This document shows, one piece after another, positions 24,779-34,069 of a stretch of 64,000 nucleotides of DNA (its first letter is position 1; every line of letters begins with the position of its first letter). The DNA comes from Pusillimonas noertemannii. GTDB taxonomy: Bacteria > Pseudomonadota > Gammaproteobacteria > Burkholderiales > Burkholderiaceae_B. Both the position numbers and the translations under genes were made by a program. The DNA is taken from contig NZ_QEKO01000001.1 of assembly GCF_003096595.1 (NCBI RefSeq), forward strand, positions 372,001-436,000, written 5' to 3'. The notes below the pieces were generated by a model. The model saw only the letters and a list, made by a program, of their open reading frames with translations, did no database searches and was not told the DNA's origin.

Positions 24779-25519
24779 ATGAATTACAACTGGAACTGGA
24801 TGGTTTTCTGGGACCCTTCGCCGGATGGCACGGGAACCTATCTGTATACGCTGATTCGCGGCGTGTACTGGACGCTGGGGGCTTCGGCCGCTGCCTGGAT
24901 CATCGCGCTGGCTTTCGGCGTGGTGGTGGGTGTTTTGCGCACGAGCGGCATCGGCTGGCTGCAGCGCGTGTGCGCCGGCTATGTAGAGCTGTTTCGCAAC
25001 GTGCCGCTGCTGGTGCAGATATTCCTGTGGTACTTCGTAATGCCCGAGGTGGTGCCCGAGTCGCTGGGCAACGCCATCAAGTCGGCCGACCCTACATGGA
25101 GCACGTTCTGGACGGCGGTGATTGCGCTGGGGCTGTTTACGTCGGCGCGCATTGCCGAGCAGATACGTGCGGGCATAGAGTCGCTGCCGCGCGGGCAAGG
25201 CATGGCGGCCACGGCGCTGGGTCTGACGCGGCCGCAGGCCTACCGCTATGTGCTGCTGCCCATCACGGCGCGCATCATCATGCCCCCGCTGGCCTCTGAA
25301 GCCCTGAACCTGATCAAGAACTCGTCGGTGGCCTTTACCATCGGCCTGCTGGAGCTGACCGGCGCCGCGCGCGCCATGCAAGAGTTCACCTTCCAGATAT
25401 TCGAATCGTTTGCGGCGGCGACGGTGCTGTACCTGATCATCAATATATTGGTGGTTGCCGGCATGCGCCATATAGAACGACGGCTGCAGGTGCCCGGGTA
25501 CCTGGGCGCGGCAAGGTAG
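24779..25519 (+). CDS. Glutamate/aspartate-type ABC permease (GltJ-like)
   Basis: Polar-amino-acid permease of the HisMQ family (246 aa). It starts MNYNWNWMVFWDPSPDGTGT as in GltJ proteins, and has multiple membrane helices and the coupling motif EALNLIKNSSVAFTIGL near residue 178. It is followed 10 nt later by a second permease and then the ATPase. The periplasmic binding protein normally first in such operons is absent here. Confidence 0.9.
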   Translation: MNYNWNWMVFWDPSPDGTGTYLYTLIRGVYWTLGASAAAWIIALAFGVVVGVLRTSGIGWLQRVCAGYVELFRNVPLLVQIFLWYFVMPEVVPESLGNAIKSADPTWSTFWTAVIALGLFTSARIAEQIRAGIESLPRGQGMAATALGLTRPQAYRYVLLPITARIIMPPLASEALNLIKNSSVAFTIGLLELTGAARAMQEFTFQIFESFAAATVLYLIINILVVAGMRHIERRLQVPGYLGAAR

Positions 25520-25529
25520 GGGGCGCGCA

Positions 25530-26219
25530 ATGAACGGATTCGATTTCGACACGATCGTGCGCACGGCGCCCTACCTGTTCAAGGTGGGCCTGGTGTTTAC
25601 CTTGAAGCTTACGTTTCTCTCCACGGTGGGCGCCATCGTGCTGGGCACTTTGCTGGCCATGATGCGCCTGTCGTCCAACCGCTTGCTGTCGGGCGTGGCG
25701 GGCACGTATGTGAACCTGATGCGGGCCTTGCCGCTGATCCTGATTATTTTCTGGTTCTATTTCCTGGTGCCCTATATTGTGGGCTGGGTCACGCAGGCAG
25801 GCCGGCCCATTGCGGTGGGCGGGTTCACGTCGGCGCTTATCACTTTCGTGCTGTTCGAGGCGGCGTATTTCTGCGAGATCATGCGCGCAGGCATACAGTC
25901 CATTCCCAGCGGGCAGGCGGGGGCAGGCTATGCGCTGGGGCTCAACTACTGGCAGGTAATGGGCAAGATCGTGCTGCCGCAGGCCTTCCGCAACATGACG
26001 CCCTTGCTGCTGACGCAGATGATCGTGGTGTTCCAGGACACTTCTCTGGTTTATGTACTGTCGCTTACCGACTTTCTCGGGGCGGCCAATAATGTGGCGC
26101 AGCGCGACGGGCGGCTGGTGGAGATGTTCGTGTTTGTGGCCGTGGTCTATTTCATTATTTCGTACACGGCGTCGCGCCTCGTGAAGGTTGTCGAGCAGCG
26201 CATGGCGATCGCCCGTTAA
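25530..26219 (+). CDS. Glutamate/aspartate-type ABC permease (GltK-like)
   Basis: Second HisMQ-family permease (229 aa): [23 protein letters not shown] opening, [19 protein letters not shown], the coupling loop [17 protein letters not shown] near residue 150 and [15 protein letters not shown]. It pairs with the upstream permease to form the heteromeric channel. Confidence 0.92.
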   Translation: MNGFDFDTIVRTAPYLFKVGLVFTLKLTFLSTVGAIVLGTLLAMMRLSSNRLLSGVAGTYVNLMRALPLILIIFWFYFLVPYIVGWVTQAGRPIAVGGFTSALITFVLFEAAYFCEIMRAGIQSIPSGQAGAGYALGLNYWQVMGKIVLPQAFRNMTPLLLTQMIVVFQDTSLVYVLSLTDFLGAANNVAQRDGRLVEMFVFVAVVYFIISYTASRLVKVVEQRMAIAR

Positions 26220-26236
26220 GGTGCAAGGAGTTTGCA

Positions 26237-26974
26237 GTGATTGAATTCAAGAATGTGAGCAAGTGGTACGGTTCGTTCCAGGTCCTGAATAACTGCTCGA
26301 CCTCGGTGAACAAGGGCGAGGTCGTGGTGGTGTGCGGGCCGTCAGGGTCGGGCAAGTCTACGTTGATCAAGACGGCGAATGCGCTGGAGCCATTCCAGGA
26401 AGGCGAGATCTGGGTCAACGGGGTTTCGGTGGGGGCGCGCGATACGAACCTGCCGAAGCTGCGTGCGCAGATCGGGATGGTGTTCCAGCACTTTGAGTTG
26501 TTTCCGCATTTGTCGGTGATGCGCAATCTTACTTTGGCCCAGGTGAAGGTGCTGGGCCGCAAAGAGGCCGAGGCGCAGCGGCGTGGACGCGAGCTGCTCG
26601 AACGCGTGGGGCTAAGCGCGCATGTGGACAAGTTTCCGGGGCAGTTGTCGGGCGGTCAGCAGCAGCGGGTGGCGATTGCCCGGGCGCTGGCGATGGATCC
26701 GGTGGCGATGCTGTTCGACGAGCCTACTTCGGCGCTTGACCCCGAGATGGTGAACGAGGTGCTGGACGTGATGGTGGACCTGGCGAGCGAAGGGATGACC
26801 ATGATGGTGGTGACACACGAGATGGGGTTTGCCCGGAAGGTGGCCGACCGGGTGGTTTTCATGGATGAAGGCGCGATTGTGGAAGACTGCCCCAAGGAAG
26901 AGTTTTTTGGAAATCCTGAGGGGCGGTCTGAGCGGGCGAAACAGTTCTTGTCGAAGATACTCTCGCACTCTTGA
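26237..26974 (+). CDS. Polar amino acid ABC ATPase (GltL-like)
   Basis: ATP-binding subunit (245 aa): Walker [10 protein letters not shown] near residue 33, Q-loop [14 protein letters not shown], signature LSGGQQQR near 137, Walker [18 protein letters not shown] and H-loop [15 protein letters not shown] Shine-Dalgarno before a GTG start. About 17 nt past its stop, GTTCTTGA marks the left edge of palindromic repeat copy C. Confidence 0.95.
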   Translation: MIEFKNVSKWYGSFQVLNNCSTSVNKGEVVVVCGPSGSGKSTLIKTANALEPFQEGEIWVNGVSVGARDTNLPKLRAQIGMVFQHFELFPHLSVMRNLTLAQVKVLGRKEAEAQRRGRELLERVGLSAHVDKFPGQLSGGQQQRVAIARALAMDPVAMLFDEPTSALDPEMVNEVLDVMVDLASEGMTMMVVTHEMGFARKVADRVVFMDEGAIVEDCPKEEFFGNPEGRSERAKQFLSKILSHS

Positions 26975-26990
26975 TTTTTGAGCCGTATTG

Positions 26991-27230
26991 GGTTCTTGAA
27001 CGCCGCCGGAGGTGGAAAGTCTTTCGGCGGGCGGTCGGGCGGTCCGGCTTTGCCGGACTCCCCGCGTCTACCTCGTACGCGTGGGCGGCGAAAGAACTCG
27101 CCCTCAGCGCTACGCGCTTCGGAGCTCAGACAGGCTTTCGCCGAAAGCCCCCACGCTGCCTTCGGTAGCACGCGGCGCCCTCCGACGCCCGCCGAAAGAC
27201 TTCCCTCCTCCGACGGCTTGCGTTTTTGGC
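26991..27230. repeat. Long palindromic intergenic repeat, copy C
   Basis: Left boundary GTTCTTGA (26993-27000). Outer arms include GTCTTTCGGCGGGCG (about 27019-27033) and its complement CGCCCGCCGAAAGAC (about 27186-27200). The core has CTCAGCGCTACGCGCTTCGG, TCAGACAGGCTTTCGCCG and AAAGCCCCC, nearly identical to copy B, while the outer arms differ in sequence from copies A and B yet still pair with each other. It lies between the convergent gltL-like and SDR genes and accounts for most of the 313-bp gap 26975-27287. Confidence 0.82.
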
Positions 27231-27287
27231 CTGCCAAGATTGGCCCATCACGGGGCCTGCCAAGGCAGGTTAGCGGAGGGGAGGTTG

Positions 27288-28292
27288 CTACCCCGGCGTG
27301 CCAGTCACGGGCAATACGATGCCGGTGATGTAGCTTGAGCATACGGGGGCGGCCAGGAATACATAGGCGGGAGAGAGCTCTTCGGGTTGGGCGGGGCGGC
27401 CCAGCTTGGCGCTTTTGCCGAATGATTCCAGTTGTTCGGGCTGGCGGTCGGCGGGGTTCAGGGGGGTCCAGACGGGGCCGGGGGCCACGGCGTTGACGCG
27501 TATTTCTTTTTTTGCCAGGTTGGATGCCAGCGACATGGTGAAGGCGTGGATGGCGCCTTTGGTGGTGGAGTAGTCCAGCAGTTCGCCCTGGCCGCGCAGG
27601 CCGGTTACAGAGCCGGTGTTGATGATGCTGGAGCCGGGCTTCAGGTGGGGCAAGGCGGCGCGGGCCATGTAGAAGTAGCCGTAGATATTGGTGCGCATGG
27701 TCTCGTCGAAGCGTTCGTCGCTGATGTCCTCGAGCGATGCGGCGTGCTCCTGGAAGGCGGCGTTGTTGACGAGGATGTCCAGCTGGCCGAAGGCTTCTAC
27801 GGTCTGCCTGACTGCGTCGCGGCAGAAGGTGGGGTTCTTTACGTCGCCGGGAATGCAGATGGCGCGCCGGCCTTCGGCTTCGATGTGGCGGCAGGTTTCC
27901 CTGGCGTCTTCGTGCTCGTTGAGGTAAATGATGGATACGTTGGCACCCTCGCGGGCGAACAGCACCGCGACGGCACGGCCTATGCCCGAGTCGCCGCCGG
28001 TAACAATGGCCGACATGCCGCGCAGTTTTTCGCTGCCCTGGTAGTCGGGCGCCATGAATTGCGGCCGGGGGTCCAGTTGGCTTTCATCGCCGGGTTTTTC
28101 AAGTTTCTGGCCGGGCATGGGCGGCTCGGGATGTTCGCGCGGACCGGTCTGCGCGGCTTCCTCCTGTTGCCCCTTTTTCGAGGCATCGGCCTTCTGGCTG
28201 TCGCGCCTGTCCTGCTCGTCCTGCAGGCGGCGCTGCTTTTCGGCGGTCTGCTCGGCTTGGGCGCGGTCGTCCTGATGTTTTCCTTGGGTCAT
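27288..28292 (-). CDS. General-stress SDR oxidoreductase (YghA/YhdF-like)
   Basis: Short-chain dehydrogenase/reductase (334 aa). A charged, Gln/Lys-rich N-terminal extension (about 75 residues) precedes the Rossmann motif IVTGGDSGIGRAVAV. NNAAFQEH is the NNAG-like motif, and catalytic Ser, Tyr and Lys are in NTGSVTGLRG and DYSTTKGAIHAF. This architecture is typical of stress-induced SDRs whose substrates are not defined. The start at 28292 is preferred to 28310. Monocistronic and convergent with the gltL-like gene. Confidence 0.9.
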   Translation of the reverse strand: MTQGKHQDDRAQAEQTAEKQRRLQDEQDRRDSQKADASKKGQQEEAAQTGPREHPEPPMPGQKLEKPGDESQLDPRPQFMAPDYQGSEKLRGMSAIVTGGDSGIGRAVAVLFAREGANVSIIYLNEHEDARETCRHIEAEGRRAICIPGDVKNPTFCRDAVRQTVEAFGQLDILVNNAAFQEHAASLEDISDERFDETMRTNIYGYFYMARAALPHLKPGSSIINTGSVTGLRGQGELLDYSTTKGAIHAFTMSLASNLAKKEIRVNAVAPGPVWTPLNPADRQPEQLESFGKSAKLGRPAQPEELSPAYVFLAAPVCSSYITGIVLPVTGTPG

Positions 28293-28436
28293 GTCTGCTC
28301 CTGCATGCAAATGTCTTGGGGTGTTCCCGGAGGCGCCAAGCCGGGGGCAAGTGGCGTGCCTCGTCAGGAAGGCGATGAAGCCCCGTTTCCGGGCACTGCC
28401 GCGCTACGCACGTGGCTGGCGCATGCGTGAGGGAAT

Positions 28437-29981
28437 TCATGGCGAGCCGCTCTCTCCATTGGACGGCTCGGGTTCTTCCAGCGGCGAGGTGGCGGGGCCG
28501 TGCAATACGGCGCCGTCATGGCCGAAGCGGGAGCCGTGGCAGGGACAGTCCCAGGTCAGGTCGACTTCGTTCCATTCCACAATGCAGCCCATATGGGTAC
28601 AGACTGCCGAAAGTTCGTGCAGCTTGCCGTCCATGTCGCGGTAGCGCGCGATGCTCTTGCCGTTGGCCCGCAGGACGCGCGCCTCGCCCAGCGGCAGGTG
28701 GGACGATGCATCGGAAGAGTTGGGCGCCAGGCGCTCGGCCACGAATTGCTTGGCGGAATTCAGGTTCTCTTTGACGAACTCCGCACCCCCCGCCAGGGGC
28801 TTGATTCTCGTGGCATCGAAGAGCCTGGCGCAGGGGTTCTCACGCTGCAGAATCTGGTCGGCGATGAGGCGGGCGGCTACGACGCCATTGGTAATGCCCC
28901 AGGCATCGAATCCGGTGGCGACGTAAAGCTGGGGAGTGGAGCCCGAGGCCCGGCCGACGAAGGGCATGCCATCCATGGGCCGGAAGTCTTCGTTCGTCCA
29001 GCGATAGGCGGGTTCCGCAATGGAGAAGTGCTTGCGCAGGAACTCCTCCAGGTCGGCGAAGCTCTGCGATAGCCCTTCCGGCTCGCCGGTCTTGTATTCG
29101 GGGCCGACGGCGATGATGTGCGGTACGCCTGTGGAGTTGTCGGTTCGAAATGAGTAGGTGGGTTGGCCGGACGTAATGAACATGCCGTCCAGTTCGCAGC
29201 CGGCGGGCAGGGGCGCGGCCGCGACGGTGTGGCTGAATGTGAAGGCCTTGGCGAAGAATTTTCCCTCGGGCACGACGGGCAGGTGGGTGGCAATCACCAC
29301 GTGCCTGGCGGTCACCGTGTGGCCGGCCTCTGTCTTTACGTGCTGCACTTCGCCGTCCTGCTCAACCCCCACGACCCGGCTCATTTCATACAGCTGCGTG
29401 GTGGCGGCGACGGCGCGCGCCAGCCCCGTAAGATAGCGCACGGGATTGAACTGGGCCTGGTCGTCAAAGCAAAGCGCCCTGGTGCAGCTTACCGGAGCGG
29501 GCATCTCTTTTATCACGCGCGCAGGCAGGCCCAGCATGGCGGCGACCATGGCTTCGTCGTCGATGTCGGAGGCGGATTCGATGCCGTCTGCATACAGATA
29601 GGCCGGCTTGCGCTCGAAGGCGCAGTCGATGCGCTCCTTGCCGACCAGCTTGGCGATGTGCTCGATGGCGTCCTGGTTGGCTCCGGCATAGAGCCTGGCG
29701 TTTTCTTCTCCAAAATCGCGGATCAGCCGCCCGTAGATCAGGCCGTGCTGGGAGGTGAGCTTGGCGGTGGAGCGGGCGGTTACCTGCGAGGCGGTGCGCA
29801 AGGCTTCCAGGACAATGACTTTCTTGCCGGCGCGTGCCAGCTCGTAGGCGGCCGTCAGGCCGACGATGCCGGCGCCCACGACGACGACATCGGTGCGCGC
29901 ATCGCCGGCCAGGCTCGGGTAGCTTGTGGGCGGGCCGCCCGCGGCGGCTTCCCAGTAGGTCTGTGTCTTGTTTTCGTGCAT
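28437..29981 (-). CDS. FAD-dependent oxidoreductase with C-terminal Rieske domain
   Basis: Fusion protein (514 aa). Residues about 28-380 are a DAO/DadA-type FAD-binding oxidoreductase (VVVVGAGIVGLTAAYELARAG; GFDAWGITNGVVAARLIAD near the end of that domain). Residues about 425-505 form a Rieske [2Fe-2S] domain with CTHMGC and CPCH ligand pairs. Similar fusions occur in Bacillus YhfW. It probably oxidises an amine or amino-acid-like substrate and passes electrons through the iron-sulfur centre, with no substrate indicated. The start at 29981 gives the family N-terminus; the longer frame to 30035 has no signal-like or conserved sequence. Confidence 0.88.
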   Translation of the reverse strand: MHENKTQTYWEAAAGGPPTSYPSLAGDARTDVVVVGAGIVGLTAAYELARAGKKVIVLEALRTASQVTARSTAKLTSQHGLIYGRLIRDFGEENARLYAGANQDAIEHIAKLVGKERIDCAFERKPAYLYADGIESASDIDDEAMVAAMLGLPARVIKEMPAPVSCTRALCFDDQAQFNPVRYLTGLARAVAATTQLYEMSRVVGVEQDGEVQHVKTEAGHTVTARHVVIATHLPVVPEGKFFAKAFTFSHTVAAAPLPAGCELDGMFITSGQPTYSFRTDNSTGVPHIIAVGPEYKTGEPEGLSQSFADLEEFLRKHFSIAEPAYRWTNEDFRPMDGMPFVGRASGSTPQLYVATGFDAWGITNGVVAARLIADQILQRENPCARLFDATRIKPLAGGAEFVKENLNSAKQFVAERLAPNSSDASSHLPLGEARVLRANGKSIARYRDMDGKLHELSAVCTHMGCIVEWNEVDLTWDCPCHGSRFGHDGAVLHGPATSPLEEPEPSNGESGSP

Positions 29982-30148
29982 GGTGCACCTTTTCGGGTTC
30001 GGGCCGCAACAGGCGGCCGGACCGGTGCCCAGCAAGTGATATGCCGCAGGCTCCGACGGCCGAACCGCGGCTGTCGCTGAGGGCGCCTGCCGCGAGGCGG
30101 GGCGTGCTGCGGGGCTGAACGAAAAACGGAAGAAGGGCCCGCGGCTGC

Positions 30149-31306
30149 TTAGCGCCGCGCTTCGAGCTTGTTGCGGCGCCTGTTCAGGTAGACGCGGTCG
30201 TCGGCGGTGGAAAAGGCCACGGCGAAGACGATGCCGATGGCGGCGCCCACGATGGTGTCCAGCACCCGCTCGACGGGCATATTGCTATCGGCCACGGGTG
30301 CCGCCAGGTGGGTCATGAGCAGCGCCATGGGGGTGATGGTGGCCTGGCCCAGGGCGTAGTTGTAGCTGATGATGATTTCGGTAATGAACTGGAAGAGCAC
30401 GATGGCGACCAGCACCCACCAGAACGAGGGCGATTGGGCCAGCACGGCCCAGGCGATGCAGGCGCCCAGCACGGTGCCCGCCATGCGCTGCAGGGCGCGG
30501 TTCATGGTGATGTGCAAGTGGCTGCCCTGCATGACGGCGGTGGCGCCGATGGCGGCCCAGGCAGGGTAGTGCCAGCCCACGGCATGGGCGATGTAGGCGG
30601 CCGCGGCTGCGGCGGCGGTGATGCGGCCCGCGGCGATCAACTGGCTTCTGAAGGGGGGCGAATGCGGCGCCGGGGCGGCGGCGGTGCTGACGGGCTGGGC
30701 GCGCAGGCGGTCGGTAGCGATGCAGACGACGATGGCCAGGCCCGCGCCCCAGGCGGTGGCCAGGGTGCGTTCCACCACGGTCAGCCAGGTTTCGGCGGGG
30801 CCTCCCAGCACGGCGCCCACCGCAAACACGAACAAGGTGGCGCCAGGGCCGCCCAGGCGCCAGTGTGAGACGGCCATGGTGGCCAGGCCTGCCGCAACCG
30901 CCAGCACGGCGATCATCACGGACAGCGAAGCGCCGGCATAAGAGATGAGCGAGGGCACGAACACCGCCGCAACGAATAGTGCGGCGCTGATCGAGACGAT
31001 GCTGCGCCGCCTGCGCATCGAGGCGAATCGCCCGAACAGTGCGGCCAGCGCGCCAAGCGCGGGAAAGCCGACCATGTGCGCCCACGGCGAAAAATGGATG
31101 GTGGTCAGTGCGATCAGCACGGTGATGGCCGCCTGCAGCCCCGCTATGGCGGTGTTCTGGATGGAAGGCGGGGGCGCCAGCAGCAGGCTTTCCTGGAACT
31201 GGGTGGGGCGCAGCAGGTCGCGCGCCGATCGGCTGCGGCTGGCGCGATGGCGGCGCCGCGGTCGGGGTTTCGAAGAGGGCGGTGGGGTTTGGTCCGTTTG
31301 GGTCAT
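30149..31306 (-). CDS. FUSC-family inner-membrane protein
   Basis: Membrane protein (385 aa) with about ten hydrophobic helices in two sets, preceded by an Arg/Ser-rich cytoplasmic N-terminus. The second set (WHYPAWAAIGATAVMQGSH, MAGTVLGACIAWAVL, ERVLDTIVGAAIGIVFAVAF) matches the FUSC/aromatic-acid-exporter (PF13515) repeat. It lacks the long cytosolic domain of AaeB. A role in efflux of aromatic acids is possible and would suit the surrounding catabolic genes, but no partner AaeA-like adaptor is present. Confidence 0.78.
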   Translation of the reverse strand: MTQTDQTPPPSSKPRPRRRHRASRSRSARDLLRPTQFQESLLLAPPPSIQNTAIAGLQAAITVLIALTTIHFSPWAHMVGFPALGALAALFGRFASMRRRRSIVSISAALFVAAVFVPSLISYAGASLSVMIAVLAVAAGLATMAVSHWRLGGPGATLFVFAVGAVLGGPAETWLTVVERTLATAWGAGLAIVVCIATDRLRAQPVSTAAAPAPHSPPFRSQLIAAGRITAAAAAAAYIAHAVGWHYPAWAAIGATAVMQGSHLHITMNRALQRMAGTVLGACIAWAVLAQSPSFWWVLVAIVLFQFITEIIISYNYALGQATITPMALLMTHLAAPVADSNMPVERVLDTIVGAAIGIVFAVAFSTADDRVYLNRRRNKLEARR

Positions 31307-31437
31307 GAATGGTCGGCCCGGCGCATGGCGAGATGGGAGCGAAGCCTGTGCGCCAATAATACACCGCGGGATGTCGCGGGCCGCATCGCGGCCGCGGCGC
31401 CGGAGCGCTGGCGGCCGACTTTGCGCTGCGCGACCTG

Positions 31438-32463
31438 CTACAGGCCCAGGCCGGCGATCAGGGCCTTGTGCTCGGCGGTTTCGCGCTGGATGATGGCGCC
31501 GAACTCGCCGGGGGTGGTCGCTGTTGGCGTGAAGGACATTTCCGCAAGTGTCTGGCGCACCTCGGGCTCGGACATGATGCGGGCAAGCTCTGCCTGCAGC
31601 GCAAGGATGATTTCGTCGGGCGTGCCCGCGGGCGCCAGCAGGCCCAGCCAGGTGGAAAACTGATAGCCGGCCAGGCCCGCCTCGTCCATGGTGGGCACCT
31701 CGGGCAGGCTGGGCAGCCTTTCGGGCGTAAGAGTCGCCAGTGCACGCATCGAGCCGCTTTCGATGTGCGGCAGGGCGACGACGGCGGGTGGAAACATCAG
31801 TTGCACTTGGCCGCTGGCGACGGCCAGCGCGGCGGGATTCACGCCCCGGTAGGGTATTTGCGTCATCTGGATGCCCGCCCTGCGGCTGAATATTTCGGTG
31901 GCGAGATGAACAGAACTGCCGTTTCCGGACGTGGAGTAATTCAGTTCGCCTGGCCGGCCGCGGGCCACTGCGATCAGCTCTTGCACTGTGGCGGCCTGAA
32001 CCGAGGGGTGGGCCACGATCAAGTGTGGAACCCAGGCAAACAGGGTAACGGGCGCAAGGTCTTTTACGGGGTCGTACGAAAGCTTCTTGATGGTATAGGG
32101 CCCCATGGTGTGGCTGCTGCTTGTTGCCACCAGCAGCGTGTAGCCATCGGGCTTGGCGTGGGCCACATGGCTTTCGCCTATGGTGCCCGTGGCGCCGGCG
32201 CGGTTCTCGACCACCACGGCCTGGCCCCAGGCATCTTCCAGCTTCTTGGCGATAAGCCGGGCAGGAATGTCGGAGCTGCCCCCCGGCGGAAATGGCACGA
32301 CGAGCTTGATCGGCCTGGAGGGGTAGTTGGAAGCCGTGGCGGCCAGGGCGCTGAAGGCCGTGAGACAGCCCACCACAAGCAGGGCGGCCATGCCCAGAAA
32401 CAGGCGGACGGGAAGTTGAAGAAGGAAGCGCAGGCGGGCGGCGGAGCTTGTTTTTGCTTTCAT
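31438..32463 (-). CDS. Bug/TctC-family tripartite tricarboxylate transporter receptor (orphan)
   Basis: Periplasmic binding protein (341 aa) with an N-terminal signal and the classic Bug opening YPSRPIKLVVPFPPGGSSD, ENRAGATGTIG near residue 82 and PYRGVNPAALAVASGQV near 200. Such proteins bind carboxylates with TctAB membrane partners; none is nearby, as is usual for the many orphan Bug genes of Bordetella-like bacteria. Divergent from the DMT exporter gene that follows. Confidence 0.93.
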   Translation of the reverse strand: MKAKTSSAARLRFLLQLPVRLFLGMAALLVVGCLTAFSALAATASNYPSRPIKLVVPFPPGGSSDIPARLIAKKLEDAWGQAVVVENRAGATGTIGESHVAHAKPDGYTLLVATSSSHTMGPYTIKKLSYDPVKDLAPVTLFAWVPHLIVAHPSVQAATVQELIAVARGRPGELNYSTSGNGSSVHLATEIFSRRAGIQMTQIPYRGVNPAALAVASGQVQLMFPPAVVALPHIESGSMRALATLTPERLPSLPEVPTMDEAGLAGYQFSTWLGLLAPAGTPDEIILALQAELARIMSEPEVRQTLAEMSFTPTATTPGEFGAIIQRETAEHKALIAGLGL

Positions 32464-32558
32464 GGATCGAATTTAAACAATGGCGGCTGCCGCGTCCAGC
32501 GGGCGCGGCAAGCTTTCTTTTGCCTGGGGCGGTATTATCTCGTTTTCAAGGTAAATAC

Positions 32559-33434
32559 ATGTCGTCATCGCGGCTTTCCACCCTTTGGTGGGACGTTTTC
32601 ATTACTTCGATCGGGCCTATATTGTGGGGAACGACCTATATCGTCACCACCGAGATCCTGCCCCCCGATCGTCCCTTTACCGCCGCGGTGCTGCGCATCA
32701 TGCCCGCCGGCCTCATTCTTATTCTTTATACCCGCCTTGTGCCGCCGCGCCGGGAATGGGGACGCATGCTCGTCCTGGCGGCGCTGAACCTGGGGTTTTT
32801 CCAGGCCATGCTGTTCGTTGCGGCCTACAGGCTGCCGGGCGGGCTGGCTTCGGTGGTGGGGGCCATACAGCCCTTGCTCATCATGGGCATAGTCTGGGCG
32901 GCCGACCGCATACGGCCGGCGCAGCTGGCCGTGTGGGCCGCGATCATGGGCGTGGCCGGCATGGGGGCTTTGCTGCTGTCGCCGGGCTCTACCTGGGACC
33001 CCATCGGGGTGGCCGCCGCCGCGGCCGGCGCCCTGGGCATGTCGTTCGGCACCTACCTGACGCGCCGCTGGAGCACCAGCCTGCCCATCCTGGCCTTTAC
33101 CGGCTGGCAGTTGTTCATAGCCGGCATCATGATCGCGCCGGTGGCCCTGCTGTTCGACCCGCCGCTACGATCGGTGACGCTGTTGCAAGCCTCGGGCTAT
33201 GCCTATCTGTCGCTGGGCGGCGCCCTGCTGGCCTACTTCCTGTGGTTCCGCGGCGTGGCCCGGCTGTCGCCCGTGGCGGTTTCGTCATTGAACCTGCTTA
33301 GCCCGGTGACGGCGGTGGTACTGGGCTGGGCGCTGCTGGACCAAAGCATCAAGGGCCTTGCAATGGTGGGCATGGTGGCTGTGCTGGCCAGCATTTTGCT
33401 GGTGCAGTGGGCCAGCAGCAGGCGGCTGCCCTGA
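32559..33434 (+). CDS. EamA/DMT-family transporter
   Basis: Ten-helix drug/metabolite exporter (291 aa) made of two EamA repeats. The first begins ITSIGPILWGTTYIVTTEIL and the second around AAAAGALGMSFGTYLTRRW. Helix 4 (LASVVGAIQPLLIMGIV) and helix 9 (PVAVSSLNLLSPVTAVVLGW) carry the Pro-containing family motifs. Relatives export amino acids or metabolites. The start at 32559 excludes upstream sequence that reads into the Bug gene promoter. Confidence 0.88.
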   Translation: MSSSRLSTLWWDVFITSIGPILWGTTYIVTTEILPPDRPFTAAVLRIMPAGLILILYTRLVPPRREWGRMLVLAALNLGFFQAMLFVAAYRLPGGLASVVGAIQPLLIMGIVWAADRIRPAQLAVWAAIMGVAGMGALLLSPGSTWDPIGVAAAAAGALGMSFGTYLTRRWSTSLPILAFTGWQLFIAGIMIAPVALLFDPPLRSVTLLQASGYAYLSLGGALLAYFLWFRGVARLSPVAVSSLNLLSPVTAVVLGWALLDQSIKGLAMVGMVAVLASILLVQWASSRRLP

Positions 33435-33562
33435 CCTTCGTGCCGGCCGCGGCGTCCGGCCCAACCGGCGCGCCGGTTGCATTCCCGCCGGCGGGCTTTC
33501 AGCGGCCAGGCGACAAGGGGGCCATCCCTGAAAGCTGCACGGGCGGCCTGCCCGCGAAACGC

Positions 33563-33916
33563 TCATACGTCGAGAATGGGCACAAAGCCGCCGAAGATCA
33601 TGCGTTTTCCGTCGAAGCTCATTTCGTCGCCCATTTCCTTCATGCGCGGATCATTCATCATTTTTTCCTGCACCGCGGTGCGCACCTCTTTGGAGGGATA
33701 TTCGAACCAGCTGAAGACCACCTTTTCGTCTTCCTTGGCCTGCACCGCGCGGCGGAAGTCGGTGAGCTTCCCGTCGGGAACATCATCCTCCCAGCATTCG
33801 ACGAAGCGGCTTACGCCGAACTCCTTGAACAGCGGGGCGACCTTGCTGGCCAGGTCCAGATAAGCCTGCTTGTTGGCGGCGGGAACCGCCACGACAAATC
33901 CTTCTACGTAATTCAT
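33563..33916 (-). CDS. DUF1428 (YbaA-like) protein
   Basis: Small cytosolic ferredoxin-like fold protein (117 aa) beginning MNYVEGFVVAVPAANKQAYL and containing VECWEDDVPDGKLTDF, typical of DUF1428/YbaA. The function is unknown. Divergent from a MarR gene whose promoter contains a perfect palindrome, so it could be under its control. Confidence 0.88.
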   Translation of the reverse strand: MNYVEGFVVAVPAANKQAYLDLASKVAPLFKEFGVSRFVECWEDDVPDGKLTDFRRAVQAKEDEKVVFSWFEYPSKEVRTAVQEKMMNDPRMKEMGDEMSFDGKRMIFGGFVPILDV

Positions 33917-34031
33917 GTAGTGTCTCCTTGGTGGAATAAAAGGGAAAGGCGCCGGCCCTGGCGGGGCATGAGCGCAAGCCCTGATTTACATGGCCCGCAT
34001 CTTCCGGCGATGCGGGCCGCGCCATCGTCGC

Positions 34032-34060
34032 TTGACGATAAGCGTTGATATCAACATAAT
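34032..34060 (+). promoter_or_regulatory. Promoter with a palindromic MarR-type operator in the spacer
   Basis: TTGACG (34032-34037) and CATAAT (34055-34060) are 17 bp apart, and the perfect palindrome GTTGATATCAAC (34044-34055) fills the spacer. The marR start is 10 nt after the -10 box. The arrangement fits autorepression and possible control of the divergent DUF1428 gene. Confidence 0.65.
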
Positions 34061-34069
34061 AAGATCACC

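Noticed and set aside
31468-32787. 439-codon plus-strand frame opposite the Bug/TctC gene
   Set aside because: Shadow of a well-supported binding-protein gene; no ribosome-binding site or domain.
33463-33499. Palindromes AACCGGCGCGCCGGTT and CCCGCCGGCGGG after the DMT exporter as a terminator
   Set aside because: Perfect palindromes without a loop in GC-rich DNA, and only CTTT follows; too weak to list, although they lie between convergent genes.
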